A DNA stretch of 35,206 nucleotides from assembly GCA_003402735.1 (NCBI GenBank), contig QQNE01000042.1:1-35206 (forward strand). The letters run 5' to 3'. This DNA comes from Verrucomicrobiota bacterium. Its GTDB lineage: Bacteria; Verrucomicrobiota; Verrucomicrobiia; Verrucomicrobiales; DEV007. Shown piece after piece: positions 1-9,061 of this stretch; the stretch's first letter is position 1, and every line of letters begins with the position of its first letter. The notes beneath the pieces were generated by a model. It was not told where the DNA came from, ran no database searches, and was given only the letters and a program-made list of their open reading frames with translations. The position numbers were made by a program, and so were the translations under genes.

Positions 1-1
1 C

Positions 2-1231
2 AACACCCTGGTCCGCCACCTCGCGGAGCAAGGCTGGGACATCGAGCTGGTCCCGGCCTACACTCCGATCCGCACGGACGAGCAGGATATCAGCGTGGAC
101 CGCGTCTTTTTCGGGGGCATCAACCTCTACCTCCTGCAAACATTCCCGTTCCTCGCCCATCTGCCGGGTTGGATCTTCCGCTGGCTCGATTCCCCATCGC
201 TCATCCGCCGCGCCACGGCCAACGCATCGATTCCGGTCGATGCCCGGACCCTGGGCGAAATGACTCAGGCCACGCTTCAAGGGGAGCACGGCATCCTGCG
301 GCGAGAGCACGAGCGATTCGTCGATTGGCTGGTGCGCGAGGCCCGCCCCGACCTCCTGACCCTCACCAATCTCCTGATCGGGGGATCCATCCCGCTGCTC
401 CGCAAGCGCTTGCCCGGCGTTCCCATCCTGGTGACACTGCAGGGCGACGACCTCTTCCTCGGCCAACTCTCGGAGCCGTGGAAATCTTCCGTGATCCGCC
501 GCATCCGGGAGCTGGCGAACTTGGCCGACGGGTTTGTCACGTTCACCAATTCCTACGCGGACCTCATGGCCAATCTTTTGGAGGTTCCGCGGGACCGGTT
601 CCACCTCGTGCCCCTCGGCATCGAGACCCCGTCTGCAGCCCGCTCGCCCCGCCCTCCCGAAGCTCCACCCGCGGTCGGCTATTTCGCCCGACTCTGCCCG
701 GAGAAAGGCTTTCACCACGCGATCGAAGCCTTTCTCCATTTGGTCACCCTGCCGGGCATGGAACGAGCGGTGTTTCGGTTCGGAGGCTGGCTCAGCGCCC
801 AGGATCGGCCCTTTTTTGAGACTCAACTGGAGCGCCTCCGATCCGCCGGGCTGGAGGGGCGCTCTTTCCATCACGGAAGTCCGGACCGCGCCGGAAAAAT
901 GGATTTTTTCGGCCAGATCGACGTCTTCTCGGTGCCTGCGGATTTTCTGGAGCCGAAGGGGCTCTCCGTTTTGGAAGCGATCGGTGCCGGGCTCCCGGTG
1001 GTGCAACCGGCGCACGGTTCCTTCCCGGAGCTGCTCAAGGGCTGCCCCGGAGCAAAGCTGGTGCCGCCTCGGGACGCCCGGGCTCTGGCCCTCGCGTGGT
1101 GGGAGATCCTGGGTTTGCCCGATCGTGGAGCGGCTTTGGGAGCGGGCGGACCGGGATTCATCCGCGACCGGGCCACCGCCGCCGAAATGGCGGAGGCGAC
1201 CGCCGAGCTCTACCGTCGGATGCTGCGTTAA
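2..1231 (+). CDS. Glycosyltransferase family 4-like, 5' end outside the window
   Basis: Transfers a sugar from an activated donor; the acceptor cannot be told. The reading frame is open from base 2, and the residues encoded before the internal GTG at 95 (NTLVRHLAEQGW...) look like the usual N-terminal Rossmann helix of a GT-B enzyme. The gene therefore starts upstream of the window and 95 is not its real start. The C-terminal half has the family donor-site motif EPKGLSVLEAIGAGLPVV (about bases 949-1003), the E-x7-E signature of GT4 enzymes, followed by a conserved G-x-x-P-E-L-L stretch. The gene ends with TAA at 1229-1231. It runs in the same direction as glcD but is separated from it by a regulatory palindrome, so it is probably not in the same regulatory unit. 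The family call is firm; the exact product is open. Confidence 0.85.
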   Translation, partial: NTLVRHLAEQGWDIELVPAYTPIRTDEQDISVDRVFFGGINLYLLQTFPFLAHLPGWIFRWLDSPSLIRRATANASIPVDARTLGEMTQATLQGEHGILRREHERFVDWLVREARPDLLTLTNLLIGGSIPLLRKRLPGVPILVTLQGDDLFLGQLSEPWKSSVIRRIRELANLADGFVTFTNSYADLMANLLEVPRDRFHLVPLGIETPSAARSPRPPEAPPAVGYFARLCPEKGFHHAIEAFLHLVTLPGMERAVFRFGGWLSAQDRPFFETQLERLRSAGLEGRSFHHGSPDRAGKMDFFGQIDVFSVPADFLEPKGLSVLEAIGAGLPVVQPAHGSFPELLKGCPGAKLVPPRDARALALAWWEILGLPDRGAALGAGGPGFIRDRATAAEMAEATAELYRRMLR

Positions 1232-1294
1232 GGGAGAGGAGGCTTGTTCCACCTCGACGGAAAATTGATAGATCTTCCGCCCAGATCGCGTTAC

Positions 1295-1312
1295 TGGTAT
1301 GACCTCATACCA
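1295..1312. promoter_or_regulatory. Palindromic operator upstream of glcD
   Basis: TGGTATGACCTCATACCA is a perfect inverted repeat with 8-bp arms and a 2-bp centre. It sits 64 bases after the glycosyltransferase stop and 6 bases before the chosen TTG start of glcD. A copy with a single mismatch lies upstream of the SDR gene at 17938-17955. The TGGT...ACC core resembles sites bound by FadR-type GntR regulators (TGGTNNNACCA in E. coli FadR). The FadR-type regulator at 18743-19447 is the natural candidate. A possible -35 (TTGATA, 1265-1270) lies upstream, but no convincing -10 was found. Confidence 0.7.
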
Positions 1313-1318
1313 CTCAGC

Positions 1319-2713
1319 TTGAAACCTTTGGCCGCCCGACTCAGCGCCCTGCTCCCCCGGGGGCGGGTGCTCACCTCCGCCGCCCAACTCGCCGCTTATG
1401 GAGCGGACGGCTTGGGCTACAAGAACTATCTTCCCGATGCCGTGGTGCTCCCGGCGGACGCGGAGGAACTGGTCCGTTTCATGCGAGGAACCAAATCGCT
1501 CGGTCTGCCGGTGGTGATGCGCGGGGCCGGCACCTCCCTCTCGGGTGGTCCGGTGGCGGTGCAGGGAGGCATCATCGTCCACACCTCGGCGCTGCGCGCG
1601 GTTCGGGAGATCAACGCCGAGGGTTTCTGGTGCGAGGTGGAGTCCGGCGTCACCCTGAACGATCTCGACGCCATCCTGAAACCCCACGGAGTCTTCTATC
1701 CGCCGGACCCTTCGAGCGGGCCGGTCTGCACGCTCGGTGGCAACGTGGCCTCCAACGCCGGTGGCGCGCACTGCTTTCGCTACGGCGTGACCAGCAACTA
1801 CATCCTCGGCGTCGAGGCGGTCCTGTTGGACGGCAGTGTCCATCGTTTCGGCGGTCCTGCCGGCGGACGGGGACCGTGGCGGGAGGATTGGAAGCGGTTC
1901 ATGATCGGTTCCGAAGGGACCCTGGCGGCCTTCACCCGGTTCTGGCTGCGCCTGCTGCCGTTGCCGGAAAAAGTCTGGACCTTTCGCGCCACCTACCCCG
2001 ACCTCAGGACCACCGAGTCGGCGATTCATGCCCTGGTGGCCCATTCGTCCTACCCGGCAGCCATCGAGATGCTCGACCCTCGCGGCGTGGCCATGGTCGA
2101 GAGCAGCCAGATGGCCTGCGGATTGCCCGAGGGGTCGTTCCTCCTGCTCGTGGAGATCGATGGTCCCGCGGCGCTGGTGGACGCGCGCGTGGCCCCTGTC
2201 TCGGAGATTCTCCGGCAGGCGGGAGCGCTGGACGTGATGTTTAGCGAGGAGGACACGATCCGGAAGAAACTCTGGAAGGCGCGGAAGGCTGCCGGGGGGC
2301 TCCTGGGTCAGTTGAGCCCCAGTTATGTGGTGCAGGACGCGGTGATTCCCAAGCGGGCCCTGGCGGAAGTCCTGCAACTGGTCTACGACGAGGCGGATGC
2401 GGCCGGGATCCGCGCGGTCAATGTCTTTCACGCCGGGGATGGCAATCTGCACCCGAACTTTCTCTTTGATTCCCGGTTGCCCGGCGATCTGGAAAAGGTG
2501 GAGCGCATCAGCAAACGGCTCATGGAGCGAGTCATTGAAGTCGGGGGCACCCTCAGCGGCGAGCACGGCATCGGCAACGACAAGTCCGGCTACATGCCGC
2601 TGGTCTTCGGGCCGGATTCGATGCGTCTCCAGCTCGCCGTGCCTGCCGCCTTCAACCCGGCCCACCAAATGAATCCGTTAAAGGTGTTTGATTGCCGGCG
2701 TTTTGCCTCATGA
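1319..2713 (+). CDS. glcD: FAD-linked oxidase, glycolate oxidase subunit GlcD-like
   Basis: Flavoprotein catalytic subunit that oxidises a 2-hydroxy acid such as glycolate or D-lactate and passes electrons to the iron-sulfur partner. The frame is open from a TTG at 1244, but that start would place the operator inside the coding region; the TTG at 1319 gives MKPLAARLSALLPRGRVLTS, the normal start of the family, and 464 aa. The N-terminal PP-loop FAD domain shows RGAGTSLSGGP (about residues 68-78) and a GGNVASNAGG motif. The C-terminal FAD-oxidase domain shows HAGDGNLHPN (about 370) and GGTLSGEHGIG (about 410). Its stop overlaps the glcE start (ATGA at 2710), so the two are translationally coupled. 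D-lactate dehydrogenase or another 2-hydroxy-acid oxidase remains possible. No SD sequence is visible. Confidence 0.88.
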   Translation: MKPLAARLSALLPRGRVLTSAAQLAAYGADGLGYKNYLPDAVVLPADAEELVRFMRGTKSLGLPVVMRGAGTSLSGGPVAVQGGIIVHTSALRAVREINAEGFWCEVESGVTLNDLDAILKPHGVFYPPDPSSGPVCTLGGNVASNAGGAHCFRYGVTSNYILGVEAVLLDGSVHRFGGPAGGRGPWREDWKRFMIGSEGTLAAFTRFWLRLLPLPEKVWTFRATYPDLRTTESAIHALVAHSSYPAAIEMLDPRGVAMVESSQMACGLPEGSFLLLVEIDGPAALVDARVAPVSEILRQAGALDVMFSEEDTIRKKLWKARKAAGGLLGQLSPSYVVQDAVIPKRALAEVLQLVYDEADAAGIRAVNVFHAGDGNLHPNFLFDSRLPGDLEKVERISKRLMERVIEVGGTLSGEHGIGNDKSGYMPLVFGPDSMRLQLAVPAAFNPAHQMNPLKVFDCRRFAS

Positions 2714-3657
2714 ACGCCTTTCCCCCCATGCAAACCGAGCGGATTTTCGTCCCCTTCCTCGATGAGGTGGACGGCACGCTGTGCCTGCCGGCGGACGCGA
2801 CCGCGGCGAACCTGGAATCCTTGCGGAGACCGCATCCGCTCCGTTTCCCGCTCTTCCTGGATCCTGAGGCATCGTTGCGACAACAGATCGAGGCCAGCAC
2901 CCACGCCCCCGCCTCCTGCCGGTTTGGTCCGTATTGCGACAACATCCTCGGCATGAATTGGCGGCTCCCGTCCGGCCGCGTTGCCCGGATCGGCGAGCGG
3001 GTCGTCAAAACGACCACAGGTTACGACTGGCTCCGCTTTCTGCTCCACAGCGGGACCCGCTTCGGGGAACCGATCGACTACGTGATCCGTCTTCGCCCCG
3101 ACTGCGGTTTCACCCTAACCGCTCGTTTCGAGGGGGAAAGCAAGGCCTTGGCCGACTGTGTTCCCAAACTTTTGCAGAGCGGATGGATGCACTGGTGGGA
3201 TTCCGTGGACATGATCGTGGAAGGCTCCGGTCGCCATCTGCGGGTGATGGTTCACTGCATCCCTGCCGAAGCCCCAATCTTCGCCAGCCAGCTCCGAAGC
3301 ATCGCTTCCGGAGGCAGCGGCGTTGCCCTGACGTTGCACGAAAACGCCTTGCCTCCTTGCGACGGGCTCCCGGACCTCGTTTGCAAGACAACGCCTGACC
3401 GGGTTCTTCGCCTGGCCAACGACCTCGCCGCAAAGGTCGAACGCGTCGTTGCCCTGTGCTACAGCGGCGTCGTTCACCTTCATCTCAAACCCGGCCCAGA
3501 TCTTCCCGGACGCATCCATGAACTGGCTCTCAGCGTCGCCGGGGAACTGCACCCGCTGGGAGGCGACTGGCACTCCCGTTGGTTGCCCTCGACACCGCCC
3601 CCCCTCACCGAGTCCTCCTGGATTGAAACCCTCGAACAAGCCGTCCATGGATCCTGA
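2710..3657 (+). CDS. glcE: Divergent GlcE-like subunit of the hydroxy-acid oxidase
   Basis: Predicted partner subunit of GlcD and GlcF, 315 aa. I chose the ATG at 2710 because it overlaps the glcD stop as ATGA; a TTG at 2692 is also in frame. The stretch IGERVVKTTTGYDWLRFLLH followed by an RLRP segment (around residues 95-130) corresponds to the GlcE segment that reads EVMKNVAGYDLSRLM in E. coli GlcE, and supports the assignment with the gene order D-E-F. The usual glycine-rich PP-loop near the N-terminus of FAD_binding_4 proteins is not evident; the region before residue 80 is short and reads like a reduced domain. The protein may bind flavin poorly or serve structurally. It overlaps glcF by 11 bases. 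The family call is moderate; the subunit role rests largely on context. Confidence 0.68.
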   Translation: MNAFPPMQTERIFVPFLDEVDGTLCLPADATAANLESLRRPHPLRFPLFLDPEASLRQQIEASTHAPASCRFGPYCDNILGMNWRLPSGRVARIGERVVKTTTGYDWLRFLLHSGTRFGEPIDYVIRLRPDCGFTLTARFEGESKALADCVPKLLQSGWMHWWDSVDMIVEGSGRHLRVMVHCIPAEAPIFASQLRSIASGGSGVALTLHENALPPCDGLPDLVCKTTPDRVLRLANDLAAKVERVVALCYSGVVHLHLKPGPDLPGRIHELALSVAGELHPLGGDWHSRWLPSTPPPLTESSWIETLEQAVHGS

Positions 3658-4837
3658 AGCGCCGTCCTCGCATTTTTCGAATTGCACGCACTGCGGGTTT
3701 TGCCTGGCGGTCTGCCCGACCTATAAACTCACTGGCGACGAGAACAATTCGCCCCGCGGCCGCCTCCGGTTGTGGAGTGAGGAAGCGGCCGGTCGCCTCC
3801 CGCCAGACAAGTGGACCGATTTTTACACCGAGGAATGCGTCGGATGCCTCGCGTGTGAGACCGCCTGTCCTGCCACGGTGCCGTATGGGGAGATCTTCGA
3901 GAGGATCCGGCACCAGCACGTCGTCTCCCATCGCTCCCAACCAAAGATGGCGCTTCGTCTCGCCGCGGCCGCCGTGGCCATCCCGTCCCTGTTCAACCTG
4001 GCCCTGCTCCCCGGCCGGATCCTGCGGCAAACCGGTCTCAGCTTTCACCGTTTCCTTTTCCCGGGCCGGCCCCCAGTCCTGAAGAGCAGCGCCGCCTATG
4101 CCGCCGAACTCATGAGCCAACGGCGTCCCACCGGCCCGAGAGTCGCCTTCCTCACCGGCTGCCTGATGGAGGCCATGTTTCGGGAGATCAACTTTGCCAC
4201 CATCCGCGTGCTCATTGAAAACAATGTCCAGGTCCTCATCCCTCTCGACCAGGGTTGTTGCGGAGCGTTTCAGGAACATACCGGTCTCGGGGACCCGGAA
4301 GCGCTCGGGGCGCGCAACCGGCGGGCCTTCTCCTCGTTGGACGTGGATGCCGTCGTCAGCAATTCCTCCGGCTGTGGTTATGCCCTGGGAAAGAGCTTGA
4401 AACCCGGCGGATCGGTCCGCGATGTCCTCGGCTTTTTGGGAGATCTCGGGCCGGTGCGCCGCGAACGCGCCCCCGGCGACGCCACCCGCGTCTACGTCGA
4501 TCTGCCTTGCCATTTGGTCCATGGCCAGAAGACACCGGGCATTCCGGCGCAAGTTCTCGATGCCACCGGCTACCGCTGGGAACTGGCCCCGAACTCGAGG
4601 GATTGCTGCGGGTCGGGCGGAGTCTACAACATCCAAAAACCGGAGAACGCCCGGGCCATCCTCGCCGCGAAGTCCGCCTTCCTGAACGAGGCCGAGGGCC
4701 AACCCGTCGTCCTCGCCACCTCCAACCATGTCTGCATGATGCAATGGCACAGTGCGGGAGCCACCGGGCTGGTGAAACGTGCTTATGAAGTGCGGCACGT
4801 GATCCAGCTTCTCGACCCCGGTGCCGACTTTTCCTGA
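3647..4837 (+). CDS. glcF: Iron-sulfur subunit GlcF-like
   Basis: Electron-transfer subunit of the glycolate oxidase-type complex, taking electrons from the flavin subunit to the membrane quinone pool. The ATG at 3647 lies inside the end of glcE and gives 396 aa. Two 4Fe-4S clusters of ferredoxin type are ligated by C13/C16/C19/C23 (CTHCGFCLAVCP) and C64/C67/C70/C74 (CVGCLACETACP). Two CCG domains follow, with paired cysteines at about 204-205 (GCCGAFQEHTG) and 320-321 (DCCGSGGVYN), as in GlcF, LutA and heterodisulfide reductase subunit B. The frame is open further upstream (to 3449), but those codons overlap glcE and lack family similarity. This is the last gene of the operon; an AT-rich spacer then precedes the IclR gene. 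Confidence 0.9.
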   Translation: MDPEAPSSHFSNCTHCGFCLAVCPTYKLTGDENNSPRGRLRLWSEEAAGRLPPDKWTDFYTEECVGCLACETACPATVPYGEIFERIRHQHVVSHRSQPKMALRLAAAAVAIPSLFNLALLPGRILRQTGLSFHRFLFPGRPPVLKSSAAYAAELMSQRRPTGPRVAFLTGCLMEAMFREINFATIRVLIENNVQVLIPLDQGCCGAFQEHTGLGDPEALGARNRRAFSSLDVDAVVSNSSGCGYALGKSLKPGGSVRDVLGFLGDLGPVRRERAPGDATRVYVDLPCHLVHGQKTPGIPAQVLDATGYRWELAPNSRDCCGSGGVYNIQKPENARAILAAKSAFLNEAEGQPVVLATSNHVCMMQWHSAGATGLVKRAYEVRHVIQLLDPGADFS

Positions 4838-4893
4838 AAGAAGATCTTGGCCTTTCGCGTTTCTATAGATGAATTTGTTTTCAGATTTAGAAA
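4838..4893 (+). promoter_or_regulatory. AT-rich spacer, likely promoter/operator of the IclR gene
   Basis: This 56-base gap is markedly AT-rich against the GC-rich surroundings. Just before the start codon it contains TTTTC-N7-GAAAA (4878-4894) and an overlapping imperfect dyad AATTTG-TTTT-CAGATT. IclR-family genes are often autoregulated from such sites. No -35/-10 pair with good spacing is convincing, so only a regulatory region is claimed. Confidence 0.35.
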
Positions 4894-5709
4894 ATGCCTC
4901 GCCCGTCTTCCCCCAGCCCCAACGATTCCTCTCCCGTCCAGGACTCGGGTTTCAGCACCCCAAGCCTCGACCGCGCCCTCGCGGTGCTGCGCTGTCTCGG
5001 ATCCGCCTCCAGCGGCCTGACCCTCTCGGAAATCGCGGAGCGGCTCGGTTTGTCGGTAAACTTCGTCTATCGCGTCACCCAATCCCTGGTCTCCCACGGC
5101 TACCTGGTGCGCGACGCGGAGAAGCGCTTCAGCATCGGCTCGCAGATGCTCTCGCTCTGTCAGCCGGTTGTGGATGATGTTCCGCTGACGGAGGCGGCGT
5201 TGCCGGCGATGCGTTGGCTGAGCGGGCAGACGGGTGAAGCGGCGCACCTGGGAATCATCAGCGGGCACGAAGGGATCGTCCTGGAGCGGGTGATCGGAAG
5301 GGCCCTGATCAAGTTTTACGTGGAACGGGGGACGCGCTTTCCCTTGCACACCAGTGGCCCCGGAAAGGTGATGCTCGCCTTCATGCCAGAGACGGAGCGA
5401 GACGCCGTCCTGGCCGGGATGCGGTTCGAACGTTTCCAGCCTTGGACGATCTCGAACCGCAAGGAGTTCCTCAAATGTCTCGAGGAGGTGCGGGCCCAAG
5501 GATATGGGGTGGATGCGGGGGAACATCTCGAGGGGCACCATTGTCTGGGCGCGCCCATTCTCGATCCCCAGGGCGTGGCGATCGCGAGCCTTTGGATCTC
5601 CGCCCCGAGCCAGCGCCTTCCCGAGGAGCGGATCAGGGAATTGGCACCGGTGGTGATGGAGGCCGGATCCCGGGCTTCCGAAGCTCTCCGCCCGACCCAT
5701 CGCCCCTGA
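4894..5709 (+). CDS. IclR-family transcriptional regulator
   Basis: DNA-binding regulator of 271 aa that probably senses a small carboxylate or aromatic metabolite. The N-terminal winged helix-turn-helix spans about residues 24-85, with recognition region LTLSEIAERLGLSVNFVYRV. The C-terminal IclR effector domain (about 100-262) shows the usual pattern, including TSGPGKVMLAFMP, a GYGVDAGEHLEG stretch and the HHCLGAPILD segment. It lies between glcDEF and a run of exported proteins, all in the same direction, with only 12 bases to the next gene. It may control itself and the downstream cassette, glcDEF, or both. The first 22 residues are low-complexity Ser/Pro, so a slightly later start is possible, though no better start codon is obvious. 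Family assignment is firm; effector unknown. Confidence 0.9.
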   Translation: MPRPSSPSPNDSSPVQDSGFSTPSLDRALAVLRCLGSASSGLTLSEIAERLGLSVNFVYRVTQSLVSHGYLVRDAEKRFSIGSQMLSLCQPVVDDVPLTEAALPAMRWLSGQTGEAAHLGIISGHEGIVLERVIGRALIKFYVERGTRFPLHTSGPGKVMLAFMPETERDAVLAGMRFERFQPWTISNRKEFLKCLEEVRAQGYGVDAGEHLEGHHCLGAPILDPQGVAIASLWISAPSQRLPEERIRELAPVVMEAGSRASEALRPTHRP

Positions 5710-5721
5710 ACAGATCAGGTC

Positions 5722-8700
5722 ATGAAGCTACACAACCCTGCCCCAACGTTCGTGAACCGGTGCCTGCTGCTGGTCTCGATTTGCACCTTTGCGTCATGGC
5801 TGCCTGCAGAGACGGATGAAACCGCCTTTTCTGAATCGAGGGTGCGCCCGATCCTGCTGACGCACTGTTACGAGTGCCACAGCGGGGACAAGGCCAAGGC
5901 TGGTTTGCGGCTCGATTCACGGGTCGGCTTCGCCAACGGCGGAGCAAGCGGGCCGTTGGTCGATGTTCGCGCCCCGGAGCAAAGCCTGCTCCTCCGGGTC
6001 CTTCGCCATGAGGAACCGGACCGAAAGATGCCGAAAGGATCCGCAAAACTCCCGGACGAAGTCGTGGCGGATCTCGCCAAGTGGGTGCGGATGGGGCTTC
6101 CTGGTTTGCCGGAGCATCCCCCCACCGCGACAGAGGCCGGGAATCAGGAATGGCAGGCCAAACTTGCCCAGCGGCGCCTCCACTGGGCCTGGCAGCCGTT
6201 GCGCCGTCCGCCGCCGCCCCAGGTCGGCGTCGCGCACCCGGTGGATCGGTTTTTGGTGGCGAAGATGCAGGAGAAAGGGCTTTCCCCGGCACCACCTGCC
6301 TCGCCCGCCAACTTGCTGCGCCGGATGAAATTTGCCCTGGTGGGACTCCCCCCGAGCGTCTCGGAAATGGAAACGTTTGTGCGGGATATGGAGACGGTCC
6401 AACCGAACGCCTCGGAGGTGGAAGCGCTCATCGATCGGCTGCTCCAGAGCCCACAATTCGGCGAGCACTGGGCGGGATACTGGCTGGACCTCATGCGTTT
6501 TGGAGAGACCGGAGGCTACGTGCGCGACTACCCGATTCCGCAGGCCTGGCGGTATCGAGATTACGTCATCCGGGCCTTCAATGCGGACGTGCCCTATGAC
6601 CGTTTCGTCCAGGAACACGTGGCCGGGGATCTGTTGCCGCCGCGCTTGAATGCCGATCTGCGCATCAATGAGTCGCCTCTCGGGACCGGCTTTCTGCGCC
6701 TGATGGAGGTCTCTTCCACGGCTTCCGACGTGTCGCTGGAAGAGGCGCAAATCGTCGAGAACCAGATCGACACCCTCACCAAGGCGTTTCAGGGGCTCAC
6801 CGTCTCCTGCGCCCGGTGTCACGATCACAAGTTCGACGCGATCTCCACGGCGGACTACTACGCCCTGTTCGGAGTGATCGCCAGCTCTCGTCAGAGCCAA
6901 GTGATCATCGACTCCCCGGAAGTGAAGGAACACGGCGTCGCGGCCATGCAAGCCGCCAAACAGGAACTCAAGACCCGGTTGTTGGCGCTTTGGGGGGAGG
7001 ACCTGACCGCCCAATCGAGGCAACTGGCGGTTTGGCTTGAATCCGGCCCACAGAGCGCTCCAGGTCCAGGATCGTTCTGGGCCCGGGTCGTCTCCCGCAA
7101 ATCCGTGGATCCTTCCGACCCGGGACACCTCTTCTGGCATCTCCGCCAAACCGGTGCGAAGAAATCGTTGCTTGAGGCGATCTCGGAATGGCGCACCATC
7201 CAAAGCCGCGAGGCCCTCGCGCGCACCGCGCGGAACCGGAGCAAATTCACCGCGGTGACGGATTTTTCCGAGGGAACCAACGGCTGGCATCTCTCCGGAG
7301 TGCAGCCGGAGACGGTGTGGAAAGGGGGCAGCGACTTCGCCCTGATGCCGGAAGGCAACGAATTGATCGACCGTTTCGTGCCTCCGGGCCTGAGCAGCGA
7401 CCGCCTGACCCGCAAACACGGGGGCATCGCCCGTTCCCCGGATTTTTCCCTCGGCACCCAGTTCGTGAGCCTGCGGGTGGCGGGCGGAGCTTCAGCCCAT
7501 GTCCGCCTGATTCAAAACAACTTCCAGCAGATGGAAAACATCGCCCAGGCGAAAAAAGTGCGCCACTTCGACTCGCGGTTTCCCACCTGGGTGACCATTC
7601 CCGTCGGGCACCAGCCCAGCTGGCAGGGTCGTCGCTCCTACCTCGAGATCGTGACCAAGGACGATGCCGCCCACTTCCGCCGTTCCGATGAGGGCAACAA
7701 GCCGTATCAACTGCTGGTCAACGATCCGACCGGACGGTCCTGGTTCGCGGTGGACCGCATCGTGGAACACACCGCACCGGGCGCGCCGGAAGAGGAACTG
7801 CACCTCGCCCTGCGTTTCGCTCCTGACAGTCCGGGACAAGGCGCAGCGGAACTTGCGGCGCATTGGCGACGGGAGGTCGAACGCGCCCTGGAGCGCTGGG
7901 GACGGGATGCCGCAAATGCCACGGATGTGACCCTGCTGAATTGGCTCCTGGAATTCCGGGCCTTGCGCAATGAGCGGAGCCAGTTTCCCGACGACCTCGT
8001 GGCGCTCGCGGATCGGTATCGCGAGACCGAGGCCGGGGTTCCCCGTTTTCAACGCGCCTCTGGCATCGTCTCCGAGGGACCCGGCTTCGATTCTCCGGTG
8101 CATCGCCGAGGTTCCCCAGATTCTCCGGGAACCACCGTTCCCCGCCGCTTTCTCGAGGTCCTGCACGGTCCAGAGGCCTACCCGCCGGGGTCGTTGGCGC
8201 GGCTCGAACTGGCCCGGGACCTGACTTCGGCGGAGAATCCCCTCACCGCCCGGGTGATGGCCAACCGGGTCTGGCGCTGGCTCTTCGGACAGGGACTGGT
8301 CGCCACCGTCGACAACTTTGGCGTCATGGGTGAGCCACCGAGTCACCCGGAACTCTTGGATTACCTGGCCACCTATCTCATCGATCAGGAATGGTCCGTG
8401 AAAGCGCTCATTCGTCATGTCGTGACGAGCCGGGCGTTTCAATCCGCCAGCTTTGCCTCGGACGCCGCGCAGCGCCTGGACCCGGCCAACCGATTGGTCT
8501 CGCACATGCCGGTGCAGCGCCTCCGGGCGGAGACGGTGCGCGATGCCATTCTGGCGGTGACCGGCACTCTGGATGAAACGATGTTTGGGTATACCGGACC
8601 GGCCAATCAGAGCGAGAGCGCCACACCGGCCAATGCCCGACAGCGGCGCGGCATCTACCAATTCATCAAGCGCGAGGATCTGAATCACATGATGCTGATG

Positions 8701-9054
8701 TTCGACGCCCCCGAGCCGTCCCGGACCCAGGGGAACCGCGAGACTAGCACCGTGCCTGGGCAATCCCTGCTCTTGCTGAACAACCCGTTTGTCCACGCTC
8801 AGGCCGCGGCTTGGTCCAAGTCGGATTTGGCCGAGCGCCAGGCGGTCTCGCTGGAAAACCGGATCTCCCATCTCTTCGCTTCGGCGCTCGGACGGGAACC
8901 CTCGGAAACCGAGGTGCAGGCGTTGGTCGAGTTCCTGGAAGAACAAGCCTCAACCTATGCCATCCCCTCGTCCGACCAGGCCACCGATCCCCGAGTCTGG
9001 ACCGATCTTTGCCACGTTCTCCTCAACGCCAAGGAATTCATCTACATCCCCTGA
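5722..9054 (+). CDS. PSD1/planctomycete cytochrome c protein, copy 1
   Basis: Large exported protein (1110 aa) of the PSCyt1-PSCyt2(DUF1549)-PSD1(DUF1553) family, abundant in Planctomycetota and Verrucomicrobiota and of unknown biochemical role. A signal peptide covers about residues 1-30. The PSCyt1 haem site is C49-YE-C52-H53. DUF1549 spans about 165-395 and carries the second motif C363-AR-C366-H367 followed by DHKFD. DUF1553 spans about 800-1075, with RVMANRVWRWLFGQGL and a C-terminal LLNAKEFIYIP. Between them, about residues 510-700, is an extra region with beta-sandwich character (GWHLSG..., HVRLIQNNFQQMEN...) that reads like a LamG or carbohydrate-binding domain. It is followed after 7 bases by its usual partner, a DUF1501 protein. 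It probably acts in the periplasm or at the cell surface. Confidence 0.9.
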   Translation: MKLHNPAPTFVNRCLLLVSICTFASWLPAETDETAFSESRVRPILLTHCYECHSGDKAKAGLRLDSRVGFANGGASGPLVDVRAPEQSLLLRVLRHEEPDRKMPKGSAKLPDEVVADLAKWVRMGLPGLPEHPPTATEAGNQEWQAKLAQRRLHWAWQPLRRPPPPQVGVAHPVDRFLVAKMQEKGLSPAPPASPANLLRRMKFALVGLPPSVSEMETFVRDMETVQPNASEVEALIDRLLQSPQFGEHWAGYWLDLMRFGETGGYVRDYPIPQAWRYRDYVIRAFNADVPYDRFVQEHVAGDLLPPRLNADLRINESPLGTGFLRLMEVSSTASDVSLEEAQIVENQIDTLTKAFQGLTVSCARCHDHKFDAISTADYYALFGVIASSRQSQVIIDSPEVKEHGVAAMQAAKQELKTRLLALWGEDLTAQSRQLAVWLESGPQSAPGPGSFWARVVSRKSVDPSDPGHLFWHLRQTGAKKSLLEAISEWRTIQSREALARTARNRSKFTAVTDFSEGTNGWHLSGVQPETVWKGGSDFALMPEGNELIDRFVPPGLSSDRLTRKHGGIARSPDFSLGTQFVSLRVAGGASAHVRLIQNNFQQMENIAQAKKVRHFDSRFPTWVTIPVGHQPSWQGRRSYLEIVTKDDAAHFRRSDEGNKPYQLLVNDPTGRSWFAVDRIVEHTAPGAPEEELHLALRFAPDSPGQGAAELAAHWRREVERALERWGRDAANATDVTLLNWLLEFRALRNERSQFPDDLVALADRYRETEAGVPRFQRASGIVSEGPGFDSPVHRRGSPDSPGTTVPRRFLEVLHGPEAYPPGSLARLELARDLTSAENPLTARVMANRVWRWLFGQGLVATVDNFGVMGEPPSHPELLDYLATYLIDQEWSVKALIRHVVTSRAFQSASFASDAAQRLDPANRLVSHMPVQRLRAETVRDAILAVTGTLDETMFGYTGPANQSESATPANARQRRGIYQFIKREDLNHMMLMFDAPEPSRTQGNRETSTVPGQSLLLLNNPFVHAQAAAWSKSDLAERQAVSLENRISHLFASALGREPSETEVQALVEFLEEQASTYAIPSSDQATDPRVWTDLCHVLLNAKEFIYIP

Positions 9055-9061
9055 CCGCGCC

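Noticed and set aside
1244-1318. Upstream TTG start of glcD
   Set aside because: The extra 25 residues do not resemble GlcD N-termini, and this start would put the operator inside the gene.
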